Positions 47,260 through 55,681 of a stretch of DNA of 64,000 nt are shown one piece after another (within the stretch, counting starts at the first letter, position 1; each line of letters starts with the position of its first letter). Origin of the DNA: Chloracidobacterium sp. N (GTDB taxonomy: Bacteria; Acidobacteriota; Blastocatellia; Chloracidobacteriales; Chloracidobacteriaceae); NCBI RefSeq assembly GCF_018304765.1, contig NZ_CP072642.1:975501-1039500 (forward strand), read 5' to 3'. The notes under the pieces are model-generated. The model had not been told where the DNA came from, made no database searches, and saw only the letters and a list, made by a program, of their open reading frames with translations. The position numbers and the translations under genes are program-made.

Positions 47260-48093
47260 ATGACATCCAACAATACGGGCGAAATAACCTGCTCTGTGTG
47301 TGGCGCATCGAATGCTGCGGATTGGCTGTATTGCCAGCAGTGCGGCTCTCCGTTGAAATCCGAGCCGGCTTCCGTCGCACGCTCGGCTCCTCCCGGCGGC
47401 GGCGGGCAGGGTGGGCGTCCGGTTGACATTCCACCGACGGTCGTGGTTCCGCCGGTCGTCCCGCCAACAGTCGTCGCCCAGCCGGCGGTTCCGCCAACCG
47501 TGGTGGCACAGCCGGTCCCGCCGCCGGTCCCGCCAACGGTCATCGCCCAGCCGGTGGTTCCGCCGACCGTGGTGGCGCAGCCTGCCCCGCCGGTTCCACC
47601 GACAGTCGTGGCGCAGCCTGCCATGCCGCCGGTGCCACCCACGGTGATGTCACGCTCCCCGGCAGCCGATGGCGCGGCTGAGACGGTCATCTGTGACCAG
47701 TGCGGCAAAGTCAATCCGGCAACCAGCAGCTTCTGTGCCGGCTGTGGAGCGCCTCTGCCCTCTCCACTGATGAAGACCATCGTTCGCACGTCGGAACGCC
47801 CACCGACGCGGGTCGCCCGCCTGTGCCTCATTCAGGAAGGGGGCGGAGATGGGGAAGTCTATGAAATCAAGGGGGATGAACTGACGATTGGCCGCAACTC
47901 GGGCGACATCCGGTTTCCGCATGACGGTTACATGTCCGGGCGGCACGCCCGTATCATTCGGCGGGGTGATGAATTCATTCTCCAGGATGACAACTCGCGC
48001 AACGGCACGTTCAAGAAAATAGACGGCCCGGTGACGCTCAAATCAGGCGACATTGTGCTGATTGGCAAACAGTTGTTTCGCTTTGAGGCATAG
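47260..48093 (+). CDS. double zinc-ribbon protein with Pro-Thr repeat and C-terminal FHA domain
   Basis: 277 residues. A zinc ribbon (CSVCGASNAADWLYCQQCG) is followed by a repetitive linker of seven PPTV units (residues 57-130), a second zinc ribbon (CDQCGKVNPATSSFCAGCG, about 145-165), then an FHA domain (about 185-277) with GRNSGDI, SGRHARI and NGTF. FHA domains bind phosphothreonine. It is a cytosolic reader of Ser/Thr phosphorylation and is followed after 90 bases by a PP2C phosphatase on the same strand, so they likely act on the same signal. Confidence 0.9.
   Translation: MTSNNTGEITCSVCGASNAADWLYCQQCGSPLKSEPASVARSAPPGGGGQGGRPVDIPPTVVVPPVVPPTVVAQPAVPPTVVAQPVPPPVPPTVIAQPVVPPTVVAQPAPPVPPTVVAQPAMPPVPPTVMSRSPAADGAAETVICDQCGKVNPATSSFCAGCGAPLPSPLMKTIVRTSERPPTRVARLCLIQEGGGDGEVYEIKGDELTIGRNSGDIRFPHDGYMSGRHARIIRRGDEFILQDDNSRNGTFKKIDGPVTLKSGDIVLIGKQLFRFEA
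47428..47649 (+). repeat. Pro-Thr repeat region in the FHA protein (PPTVVAQP-type units)
   Basis: Seven PPTV units in imperfect tandem, mostly PPTVVAQP with interspersed PVP or AMP segments, encoded by related GC-rich DNA repeats. Such tracts easily expand or contract by slippage. The regularly spaced threonines could be kinase targets. Confidence 0.85.
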
Positions 48094-48141
48094 CGGGGGC
48101 AGCAGCCCGGAGACAGCGCACCACGGGGTGCGACATCGGAG

Positions 48142-48170
48142 GGCTGAAAAACCTCCAGAACTTTTCAGCC
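48142..48170 (+). other. hairpin just upstream of the PP2C gene
   Basis: GGCTGAAAA (48142-48150) and TTTTCAGCC (48162-48170) form a perfect 9-bp stem with an 11-base loop ending 13 bases before the GTG at 48184. The loop contains CCTCC, which can pair with the GAGG of the downstream ribosome-binding site (48174-48177). No T tract follows, so translational control is more likely than termination. Confidence 0.5.
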
Positions 48171-48183
48171 TTGTGAGGGATGG

Positions 48184-49911
48184 GTGACGGCTTCTGTATC
48201 CAGTCGGACAGAAACGTGGGTCTCGATTTCAGTGCGCACGGATATTGGCATGCGGCGGACTGGAAACGAAGACAATCTTCAGGTGGTTGATTTGACCACC
48301 CAGCGGCTTGGTTTGGCGGGCCGTGATTCGTCCCTGTCACCTGAAGTGGCGCAGCACCGGCTGGGCAAACTGGGCACCCTGCTGATTGTGAGTGATGGCA
48401 TGGGGGGCGCTGCGGCAGGGGAAGTCGCCAGCGAAATGGCCGTTGCCATTGTCGCCCGTGAAATGTTGCAGCAGATGGCGGCTGGTGTCCCCTCACGCGA
48501 GGCCATGCGAAAAGCGGCTGATAGCGCCAACGCCGCCATCTGGGAGCGGTCACAGAATGAAAGTGCCATCCGTGGGCTGGGGGCGACGCTGACGGCCGTC
48601 CACCTGTGCGGGCAGGAGGCCACCGTCTCACAGGTCGGGGATTCGCGGGCGTATCTCATCCGTGGAGGCACAATCCGGCAGCTTACCGAAGACCAATCCT
48701 GGGCCAATGCCGCCAGAAAGGCTGGCATGCAGGTGGTCAATGTCCCGAACAATGTCATTTTGCAGGCGCTTGGCACTCAGCGGGTTGTCAATACCGACAT
48801 CACGACGGAGGTCATTCAGCCGAATGACCTCTTTTTGCTGTGCAGTGATGGTCTTTCCAACAAGGTCGAAGATCACGAGCTGTTGAGTTATGTCACTATC
48901 TCCAGTTCGCTCGAAGCCGCGGCTGAAGGGCTGGTCAAGCTGGCCAATGACCGGGGCGGTGAAGATAACATCACGGTGGTGATTGCACGGCTTTTTACCG
49001 TAGATGATCCCGACACCATCTCGGAGTCCCGCGCCACACAACTCCTGGCGTCCACACCATCAGGAGAGAACGTGATGCCGGTGGGGGCTGGCCGGGTGAC
49101 TTCCGACCTGCTTGGCGGGCAGCCGACGCTTTCCAATTTTACCGTTACGACCCAGAACAGCCGCCCCACGCCGGCGAATGCGACCACCAACCTCGCGGCC
49201 AGCACCTCGGCCGACCAGTTGCCGGCTTTGCCGCCCTCGGCGGTGGAGACGCCCGGCCCGCCGGCGACGCCATCACGCGAGAGCCTCTCAAAAGGGGGCA
49301 AGCTCTTTGTTCTTTTGGCGCTGGCCGCCGTGGGCCTGATCGTCTTGTCCGGCCTTGCGGCCATGATTTGGGTCTTGCAGTCGCGGGCCGAGCGGGAGCG
49401 TACCGGTGGGATGGAGCCACGTCCGAATCCGGCGCTGGCCCCGATTGGCTTGCCCTCATCCACGCCGGAGACGCCCCCGCCGGCCCCACCGCCAGCCGAA
49501 TCGGACGGCGGCAGTGGCATTGGACGGGCCGATGGTGTGCTGCTGGATGAGGTCGAGAAAAAACTGGAGCAGATCGAACGGCAGGCCGCGAATGTCGAAC
49601 GCCGGCTTGGCCAAATCCCGGGCCATGACGCTGAACGTCAAAACTGTAAGAAGAAGTGCGAACAACTGGCCGCGCTCAAAGAAGCCCTGAAGCGGCACCG
49701 CCGGCAGCAGCCCAGGCCGGATGATCCTTCTGTGAGTGATATTGGAAAGGAAGTGCAGGCCATCTCGCAGTGGCTCGACACGTTGCCGGCACCGCTCCGC
49801 GAGATGAAAGCACCCGGTAACAAGCCGTCGTCTCCGGGCGCCCGTCCGGTTGACGAGCTCCAGCGCACCGTTGAACAAACCATTGAGGGCTTGACAAACA
49901 ACGCCCCGTAG
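48184..49911 (+). CDS. PP2C-family Ser/Thr phosphatase with a membrane helix
   Basis: 575 residues. The catalytic domain (15-265) has the metal-binding motifs TGNEDN (Asp 30), SDGMGG (Asp 71), LCSDGL and GGEDNITV, so it should be active on phosphoserine/threonine. A Pro/Ala/Thr-rich linker leads to one membrane helix near residue 375-395 (FVLLALAAVGLIVLSGLAAM), then a region with a coiled-coil (EKKLEQIERQAANVERRL). The GTG start follows GAGGGATGG. It is encoded right after the FHA protein and probably reverses the kinases of this window. The topology suggests a cytosolic catalytic domain. Confidence 0.92.
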   Translation: MTASVSSRTETWVSISVRTDIGMRRTGNEDNLQVVDLTTQRLGLAGRDSSLSPEVAQHRLGKLGTLLIVSDGMGGAAAGEVASEMAVAIVAREMLQQMAAGVPSREAMRKAADSANAAIWERSQNESAIRGLGATLTAVHLCGQEATVSQVGDSRAYLIRGGTIRQLTEDQSWANAARKAGMQVVNVPNNVILQALGTQRVVNTDITTEVIQPNDLFLLCSDGLSNKVEDHELLSYVTISSSLEAAAEGLVKLANDRGGEDNITVVIARLFTVDDPDTISESRATQLLASTPSGENVMPVGAGRVTSDLLGGQPTLSNFTVTTQNSRPTPANATTNLAASTSADQLPALPPSAVETPGPPATPSRESLSKGGKLFVLLALAAVGLIVLSGLAAMIWVLQSRAERERTGGMEPRPNPALAPIGLPSSTPETPPPAPPPAESDGGSGIGRADGVLLDEVEKKLEQIERQAANVERRLGQIPGHDAERQNCKKKCEQLAALKEALKRHRRQQPRPDDPSVSDIGKEVQAISQWLDTLPAPLREMKAPGNKPSSPGARPVDELQRTVEQTIEGLTNNAP

Positions 49912-50080
49912 TCCATCCGGCATCCCTGAAGCCCCAGACGTGGGCAGTGCCGGTGGAAGCCATGGCTTGAGCCGGTGGTATCTGGGATGGCATGGAAACG
50001 CAGTCCCGATAACCGGACGGCTTTGGAAGCGGTGCGGAAACCGGGAAGGGATTTCGAGATTTTCTCTGAGGTTGATGGTT

Positions 50081-51130
50081 ATGCGAAACCGTGGGTTATT
50101 GGTGGCGGTTGGTTTGGCCTGGCTCCTGAGCAGCAGCACGCTGTGGTGGTCCGCCGTGGCACAGACGCTCTCCGTGCCAGCGCATGCGCTGGGAACGGAC
50201 GACAAGGCCGCCTTCGCCATTCACTTTTCCGGCGAAATGCACGCCAATCTGGATACCTGTGGCTGCCCGGCCAATCCCAGCGGCGGACTCCACCGCCGCG
50301 TGACCATGGCGCAGGCGTTCCGCACAAACTTTGCCGAGACCCCGCTGCTGGAACTCTCTGTCGGGGCCATCTTCAACGACCAGGGGGTGTTGCTCAACCC
50401 CCCCTTCAAGGATGTCCTCGTGCAGAACGACTATGCCCTGCGCGGGTACAGCGCCTATCCCTTCGACGCGGTCAACCTGACCTATCAGGACCTGCGGGTG
50501 CTGCACCAGTATTTCACCACCCAGGCTGCCAAGCAGGCGGCCGCAGATTTTCCCGTGCTGAAAGCCTACGTTTCGGCCAATGCCACACCGGCCGTAAACG
50601 AGAAGACGCACATCGCCCTGCCACGCTTTGTCATCAAGGAAGTGAAATCACCGCACATTCCAAAGAACCACAAGCTGCGGATTGGCATCACCGGGGTGTG
50701 TGAGCAGGCGCCCAGCGAAGGCACCGGCTATGTCTGGCGTGACCCCGCCACGGCGCTCAAGGAAGTGCTCCCGGAGCTGAAAAAGCAGGCGGATGTGGTG
50801 GTTGTGCTGGCCTACCTGCCCCTCGACCAGGCCAAGACGCTGGCGACGGAACTCGAAGGGATAGATGTCATGATTGTTGGCCACACGCAGCCTTCACTGC
50901 TCACGCTGGAGACCGTGGGAAATACGGCCGTGGTCGTCAACAACTATGAAACCAAGGCGCTCGGAGAACTGCGGGCCTATGTGACCGGCGACGGCAAGCG
51001 GACGTACAGCAGCCGCTTCATCCTGCTCGATGCGACGATACCCAGTGAGCCAAACGCCCTGAAAATCGTCAGAGACGCCAAGGCGGCCATTGAGGAAGCG
51101 CGGCGCAGCATGGTGCAGGCCACGCCCTGA
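50081..51130 (+). CDS. secreted 5'-nucleotidase/metallophosphatase-like protein, degenerate active site
   Basis: 349 residues with a signal peptide (GLLVAVGLAWLLSSSTLWW, cleavage near AVAQ). It resembles the UshA/CpdB-type metallophosphatase fold: HANLDTCGCPANPSGGLHRR and, near the C terminus, IVGHTQPSLL. The usual metal ligands LxxGD and GHTH are LSVGAI and GHTQ, so catalytic activity is doubtful. The CGC motif is more typical of a subgroup found in Acidobacteria and Myxococcota. I chose the ATG at 50081 because GAGG lies 9 bases upstream; the frame is open to 49940. Confidence 0.72.
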   Translation: MRNRGLLVAVGLAWLLSSSTLWWSAVAQTLSVPAHALGTDDKAAFAIHFSGEMHANLDTCGCPANPSGGLHRRVTMAQAFRTNFAETPLLELSVGAIFNDQGVLLNPPFKDVLVQNDYALRGYSAYPFDAVNLTYQDLRVLHQYFTTQAAKQAAADFPVLKAYVSANATPAVNEKTHIALPRFVIKEVKSPHIPKNHKLRIGITGVCEQAPSEGTGYVWRDPATALKEVLPELKKQADVVVVLAYLPLDQAKTLATELEGIDVMIVGHTQPSLLTLETVGNTAVVVNNYETKALGELRAYVTGDGKRTYSSRFILLDATIPSEPNALKIVRDAKAAIEEARRSMVQATP

Positions 51131-51156
51131 TGCTCCCGCCGGAGCGCAAACATGTC

Positions 51157-51203
51157 AACCGGCGTTTCCCGGTCAATCCTTCCAGGGAACGCCGGTTTTA
51201 TTG
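51157..51203 (+). terminator. rho-independent terminator after the metallophosphatase-like gene
   Basis: AACCGGCGTTTCCC (51157-51170) pairs with GGGAACGCCGGTT (51185-51197), leaving one bulged base, and TTTTATT follows on the plus strand. It begins 27 bases after the stop codon of that gene. bchM converges from the other side. Confidence 0.8.
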
Positions 51204-51243
51204 TCCCGGCTCGCGCCCGCCAGTGGCTCACTGGCACGGAAGG

Positions 51244-51906
51244 TCATCGGCGCAATTCAACCAGAGTGGTCTGGTAAAAACTGGAGCTGATATGGACGGC
51301 GCGGTACATCCGCAGCGGCGTTTCCTGCGCCAGGCGCGAATAAAGCCGCCTGGCCTTGATCTGGGCAATGGCCGGGGAGGTGTTGCCTTTGGGAAAGAGC
51401 TTCCCGACGGCATGCATCACTTCAAAGAAGGACGTGCTGGGCGTGAAGGTGAAGTAGAGTGCCTCGCGGGTGTGGGTGCCCAGATGCCGCAGAAGTTGCA
51501 CCAGATCATCTTCCTCGTAGTAAATCAGGCTGTCCAGGCACACGATGGTGTCAAAGACCTCGGCGACGCCGTAAAAATCGGCTTCATAAAACGTGGCTTC
51601 CGGAACCCGTTCACGAGCGGCCTGGATTTCACGGGCTGAAATGTCCACACCCGTGACGCACGCGCCGGCATCTACGAGGCGACGGGCAAAAGCGCCGGTG
51701 CCACAGCCCGCATCGAGGACGGTCCGCCCCTGCCAGTGGCCGCCCCACGCCAGAATCGTGGCCATGGTTTTTTCACGGCCGGCAACAATGCTCGCCTGAA
51801 TCCGGTTTTGCGCTTCACCACGCGCAAATCGCTGCCATTTTTCAAAGCCAACGGTATCGAAGTAGTGGCGAATGCGATCCTGCGCCGTCGCGTATGAAGA
51901 TGGCAT
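51244..51906 (-). CDS. bchM: magnesium-protoporphyrin IX O-methyltransferase BchM
   Basis: SAM-dependent enzyme that methylates Mg-protoporphyrin IX, a committed step of chlorophyll and bacteriochlorophyll synthesis. 220 residues. Diagnostic segments are DRIRHYFDTVGFEKWQRFA, the SAM motif VLDAGCGTGAFARRL, VTGVDISAREIQ and FEVMHAVGKLFPKGNTSPA, the last resembling the GKLFPR-SPA stretch of BchM/ChlM. The ATG at 51906 follows GGAG; the frame is open to 51975 but without family similarity. It is divergent from a photolyase gene with 107 bases between starts, which may allow joint light control. Confidence 0.93.
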   Translation of the reverse strand: MPSSYATAQDRIRHYFDTVGFEKWQRFARGEAQNRIQASIVAGREKTMATILAWGGHWQGRTVLDAGCGTGAFARRLVDAGACVTGVDISAREIQAARERVPEATFYEADFYGVAEVFDTIVCLDSLIYYEEDDLVQLLRHLGTHTREALYFTFTPSTSFFEVMHAVGKLFPKGNTSPAIAQIKARRLYSRLAQETPLRMYRAVHISSSFYQTTLVELRR

Positions 51907-52013
51907 CGGGGTTTGCACTCCACGGCTCAAACGGTTTGAAATACACACCTCCCTTCCAGCGTCCAATCCGGGCACAGGAAAGTCAAGCCTGTGTTCAGGC
52001 GGGTAGGTCAGGT

Positions 52014-53528
52014 ATGGAAACCATCTGGATTCTGGGCGATCAGTTGGTACGTCTCCATCCGGCTTTTGAACGGGTGGAACACTCCACGGTCAGGGTGCTG
52101 ATGATTGAGTCAGCCGCCCATGCACGACGGGTGCGCTACCACAAGCAGAAGCTCGTCTTTCTCTTTTCAGCCATGCGGCACTACGCCGAAGAACTGCGCG
52201 CCATGGGCTGGACCGTGGACTACTACCGTGAACAGCCCGATTTTGAAGCCGGTCTCGTGGCCCATCTCCGCCAGCACCGTCCAAGCCGCATCTGGCTTAT
52301 GGAACCCAACGAATACGGTGTTGCCGAACTCCTGAAACGTCTTGTTGCTGCGCATGGACTGTCACTTGACATCCTGCCGACGACCATGTTCATCAGCGAC
52401 CGGGCATCGTTTGCCGCCCGGGCGCAGGGAAAGAAAACGCTCGTTCTGGAAAACTTCTACCGGCGCATGCGGCAGATGACGGGGTTGCTGATGGAACCGG
52501 ACGGCGAACCGACGGGCGGCACGTGGAACTATGACCGGGAAAATCGCCAGGTGCCACCGCCGGACCATCGGTTCCCGCCTCTGCCCCGCTATGCCCCGGA
52601 TGCCATCACCCGTGAGGTGATGGACTGGGTACGACGGGATTTCCCCGATGGTTACGGCGTCATCGAACCCTTCCACTGGGCCACGACCCGCGCCGAGGCC
52701 GAAGATGCCTACCAGGATTTCATCGAACACCGGCTTGATCTTTTTGGCCCCTATGAAGATGCCATGGTGCGCGGGCAGGCTGCGCTGTACCACACTCTGG
52801 TATCACCTTATGTCAATGTCGGCCTGCTTGATCCGCTGGTAGCGGCCAGGCAGGCCGAGCAGGCGTACCGTGCCGGAAAAGCCCGGCTCAACTCCGTGGA
52901 AGGCGTCATCCGGCAGTTCATCGGCTGGCGGGAGTTCATCTATCAAATCTACTGGCTACGCATGCCGGAAATGGCCCAGGCCAACTTCTTTGGCGACACC
53001 CGTCCACTGCCGCACTACTACTGGGATGGCGAGACGCGGATGCAGTGTCTCCGGGAAACCATCACCCAACTTCAGCAGACCGGACACACGCACCACATTC
53101 AGCGCCTTATGGTGCTGGGCAACTTTGCGCTGCTGGCCGGAGTGCTGCCACAGGCAGTCAACGAGTGGTTCTGGTTGGCGTACATAGACGCCTATGAGTG
53201 GGTCACACTGCCCAACGTGCTGGGCATGTCACTGTACGCCGACGGTGGCTTTCTGGCCACCAAGCCTTACGTGGCCAGTGCTGCCTACATCAACCGCATG
53301 AGCGATTACTGCCAGGGCTGTGCCTACAACCCGAAGCAGCGGCACGGGGAAGGGGCCTGTCCGTTCAACAGCCTGTACTGGGACTTTCTCGACCGACACC
53401 GCGCAAAGCTGTTTCCAAACCAGCGCATGCGCATGATGTACGCTGCCTGGGACAACCTGAACCCACAGGAACGCGCCGCCACACTGGCCTGGGCCGCCAC
53501 GCTGCTCACCCGTCTGGAAGAGCTTTAG
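52014..53528 (+). CDS. FeS-containing cryptochrome/photolyase-related protein (PhrB/CryPro type)
   Basis: 504 residues, the deoxyribodipyrimidine photolyase-related family (PF04244). The N terminus METIWILGDQL is typical, as are GWREFIYQIYW and GMSLYADGGFLATKPY. Four cysteines at residues 345, 433, 436 and 449 (CQGC in the third, then ACPF) have exactly the spacing of the iron-sulfur ligands in Agrobacterium PhrB (350, 438, 441, 454, from memory). It probably repairs (6-4) photoproducts in light or acts as a photoreceptor. The ATG at 52014 is the family start; the frame is open to 51894. Confidence 0.93.
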   Translation: METIWILGDQLVRLHPAFERVEHSTVRVLMIESAAHARRVRYHKQKLVFLFSAMRHYAEELRAMGWTVDYYREQPDFEAGLVAHLRQHRPSRIWLMEPNEYGVAELLKRLVAAHGLSLDILPTTMFISDRASFAARAQGKKTLVLENFYRRMRQMTGLLMEPDGEPTGGTWNYDRENRQVPPPDHRFPPLPRYAPDAITREVMDWVRRDFPDGYGVIEPFHWATTRAEAEDAYQDFIEHRLDLFGPYEDAMVRGQAALYHTLVSPYVNVGLLDPLVAARQAEQAYRAGKARLNSVEGVIRQFIGWREFIYQIYWLRMPEMAQANFFGDTRPLPHYYWDGETRMQCLRETITQLQQTGHTHHIQRLMVLGNFALLAGVLPQAVNEWFWLAYIDAYEWVTLPNVLGMSLYADGGFLATKPYVASAAYINRMSDYCQGCAYNPKQRHGEGACPFNSLYWDFLDRHRAKLFPNQRMRMMYAAWDNLNPQERAATLAWAATLLTRLEEL

Positions 53529-53569
53529 TCCAGTTGAGATGAACAGTCCGTGTGACCTGCGCCACATCG

Positions 53570-55159
53570 CTACAGGTGAATACACCGTGCCTTGAGAACC
53601 GCCGGAATCTCGTGCAGCTTGGCCATGACTTCATCAGGTACGGGTGAATCCACCTGGATGAGGGAAATGGCCGTCCCGCCGATTTCCTTGCGTCCAAGGT
53701 AGAGCCGGGCAATGTTGACGCCGCCATCGCCGAGTGTGGAACAAATCCGCCCCAGCACGCCGGGCTGGTCCCGGTTGGCACACAGCAGCATGTGCCCTTT
53801 CGGGATGGCTTCGATGGGAAAGCCGTTGACCCGTACGATCCGCAGATCGGACTCACGGAAAATGGCGCCGGCCACATCGCTTTCCCCCTGGTCAGTCTCC
53901 GCCCAGAGGGCGATAAGGCTGGCAAAGTCCTTGGCGACGCGATTTTTGGTTTCCGAGACGACCATGCCGCGTTCTTCGGCAATGAGCGCCGCATTGACGA
54001 AGTTGACCCGATTGCTCGTCCCTGAAAGCAGCCCGACCAGAATCGCCTGGGTGATGGGACGCACGTCCAGGTCGGCGACCTTGCCACTGTATTCAATGAC
54101 CAGACGGCGTACGTGACTGCCGAAGGCCTGCCCCTGAAACATGCCAAGTTTGATGCCGAGGTCCACGTAAGGCCGCAGTTCAGCCATGATCTCGGCGCTT
54201 ACCGAAGGCGCATTGACGGCGCCAAAAATGGCGCCGGTTTCAAGAAAGTCCACGATTTGTCTGGCAATCGAAACGGCCACACTCACCTGCGCTTCCGTTG
54301 TTGAAGCTCCAAGGTGGGGGGTGCAGGTGAGGTTGGGCAGTGCCAGAAGCGGATGATCGGGCGGCGGCGGTTCTTCCTCGAAGACATCGAGCGCGGCAGC
54401 GGCTACCGTGCCGTCCTGCAGGGCGGCGGCAAGGGCGGTCTCATCCACCAGTCCACCACGGGCGCAGTTGATGAGCCGGACGCCACGTTTCATCTTGCGG
54501 AAGGCGTCGGCATTGATGATATGCCGGGTTTCATCCGTCAGCGGGACGTGCAGGGTGATGAAATCGGCGCGCGCAAACAGGGTATCGAGCGCGACGAGTT
54601 CGATACCCAACTTGGCTGCGGCTTCCCGCGTCAGGTAAGGATCATAGCCAACCGTGTGCATGCCGAAGGCCGCCGCGCGCTGGGCCACGAGGCTGCCGAT
54701 GCGTCCGATCCCAACGATCCCCAGGGTTTTGCCAGACAGTTCGACGCCGACGAGCTTCTTCCGTTCCCAGCGGCCCTGCTTGAGGCTCATCGTGCCCTGG
54801 GCAATGTGCCGGGCTGTAGCCATCAGCAGGGCAAAGGTGTGTTCGGCGGTGGTGACGCTGTTACCGCCGGGAGTGTTCATCACCACAATGCCGCGCTTGG
54901 TCGCGGCCTCGACATCAATGTTGTCCACACCGGTGCCGGCCCGCCCGATGACCTTGAGGTTGTCCGCCGCCGCGATGACTTTGGCCGTCGGACGGGTATC
55001 GCTGCGCACAATAAGCGCATGGTAGGGGGCAATGAGTTCGGCCAGTTCGTCTTCTTTGAGTTCCGGCTTGACATCGAGGGCAATGTTGGGTGTCTGGCGC
55101 AAAATGCTGAGACCGTCTTCGGCCAGGTTGCCACAGACGAGAACACGGTGGATGGTCAT
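53570..55159 (-). CDS. serA: D-3-phosphoglycerate dehydrogenase (long form)
   Basis: First enzyme of serine synthesis: oxidises 3-phosphoglycerate with NAD. 529 residues, the long three-domain form. It has the substrate domain, the Rossmann domain (GIVGIGRIGSLVAQRAAAFG), the catalytic segments NCARGGLVDE and CTPHLGASTTEAQ, an intervening allosteric domain (about 320-450), and a C-terminal ACT domain (MLLCANRDQPGVLGRIC) for serine feedback. serC for the next step lies at 34772-35854. The smpB gene ends 51 bases upstream on the same strand. Confidence 0.97.
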   Translation of the reverse strand: MTIHRVLVCGNLAEDGLSILRQTPNIALDVKPELKEDELAELIAPYHALIVRSDTRPTAKVIAAADNLKVIGRAGTGVDNIDVEAATKRGIVVMNTPGGNSVTTAEHTFALLMATARHIAQGTMSLKQGRWERKKLVGVELSGKTLGIVGIGRIGSLVAQRAAAFGMHTVGYDPYLTREAAAKLGIELVALDTLFARADFITLHVPLTDETRHIINADAFRKMKRGVRLINCARGGLVDETALAAALQDGTVAAAALDVFEEEPPPPDHPLLALPNLTCTPHLGASTTEAQVSVAVSIARQIVDFLETGAIFGAVNAPSVSAEIMAELRPYVDLGIKLGMFQGQAFGSHVRRLVIEYSGKVADLDVRPITQAILVGLLSGTSNRVNFVNAALIAEERGMVVSETKNRVAKDFASLIALWAETDQGESDVAGAIFRESDLRIVRVNGFPIEAIPKGHMLLCANRDQPGVLGRICSTLGDGGVNIARLYLGRKEIGGTAISLIQVDSPVPDEVMAKLHEIPAVLKARCIHL

Positions 55160-55210
55160 AGCAGGCTTGAATCGAAGGAAGTGAAGTCCGGGGGCGTACT
55201 GTGTGGGGGC

Positions 55211-55681
55211 TTAGCTGCGTGACTTGAGTGCCGCGCGCGTTTCACGCTCAAGGTCGCGGCGACGTTCGGTTTCGCGCTTGTCATAGGTTTTCTTGCCTTT
55301 GGCAATGGCAACTTCGACTTTGGCGCGTCCGCGCTTGAAATACAGCCTGGTTGGGACGACCGTCAATCCACGTTCCTGAGTGGCTGCCGCCAGTTTGGCA
55401 ATTTCGCGTTTGTGGAGCAGCAGCCGCCGGGTGCGCCGGGGATCGTGGTTGTACCGGTTGCCGTGTGAATATGGACTGATGTGCGCTTCCATCAGCCAGG
55501 CTTCACCGTCCCGGATGACGACATAGGCCTCTTTGAGATTGACCCGGCCTTCGCGCAGGGCCTTGACCTCCGTGCCGACGAGTTCGAGTCCCGCTTCATA
55601 CGTCTCGCGGATGAAATAGTCAAAGTAGGCTTCCCGATTGGAAGCGACGAGTTTGATGCCGTCAGTGGCAGACGCGGTCAT
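55211..55681 (-). CDS. smpB: SsrA-binding protein SmpB
   Basis: Binds tmRNA and brings it to stalled ribosomes for trans-translation. 156 residues with the oligonucleotide-binding core NREAYFDYFIRETYEAGLEL, GTEVKALREGRVNLKEAYV, AHISPYSHGN and the basic C-terminal tail (KKTYDKRETERRRDLERE). The tmRNA gene is not in this window. Its ATG overlaps the last codon and stop of the upstream YhhN gene by 4 bases, so the two are translationally coupled. Confidence 0.97.
   Translation of the reverse strand: MTASATDGIKLVASNREAYFDYFIRETYEAGLELVGTEVKALREGRVNLKEAYVVIRDGEAWLMEAHISPYSHGNRYNHDPRRTRRLLLHKREIAKLAAATQERGLTVVPTRLYFKRGRAKVEVAIAKGKKTYDKRETERRRDLERETRAALKSRS

Noticed and set aside
47428-47649. CRISPR array
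   Set aside because: The repeats are in frame inside a protein-coding gene and lack unique spacers.
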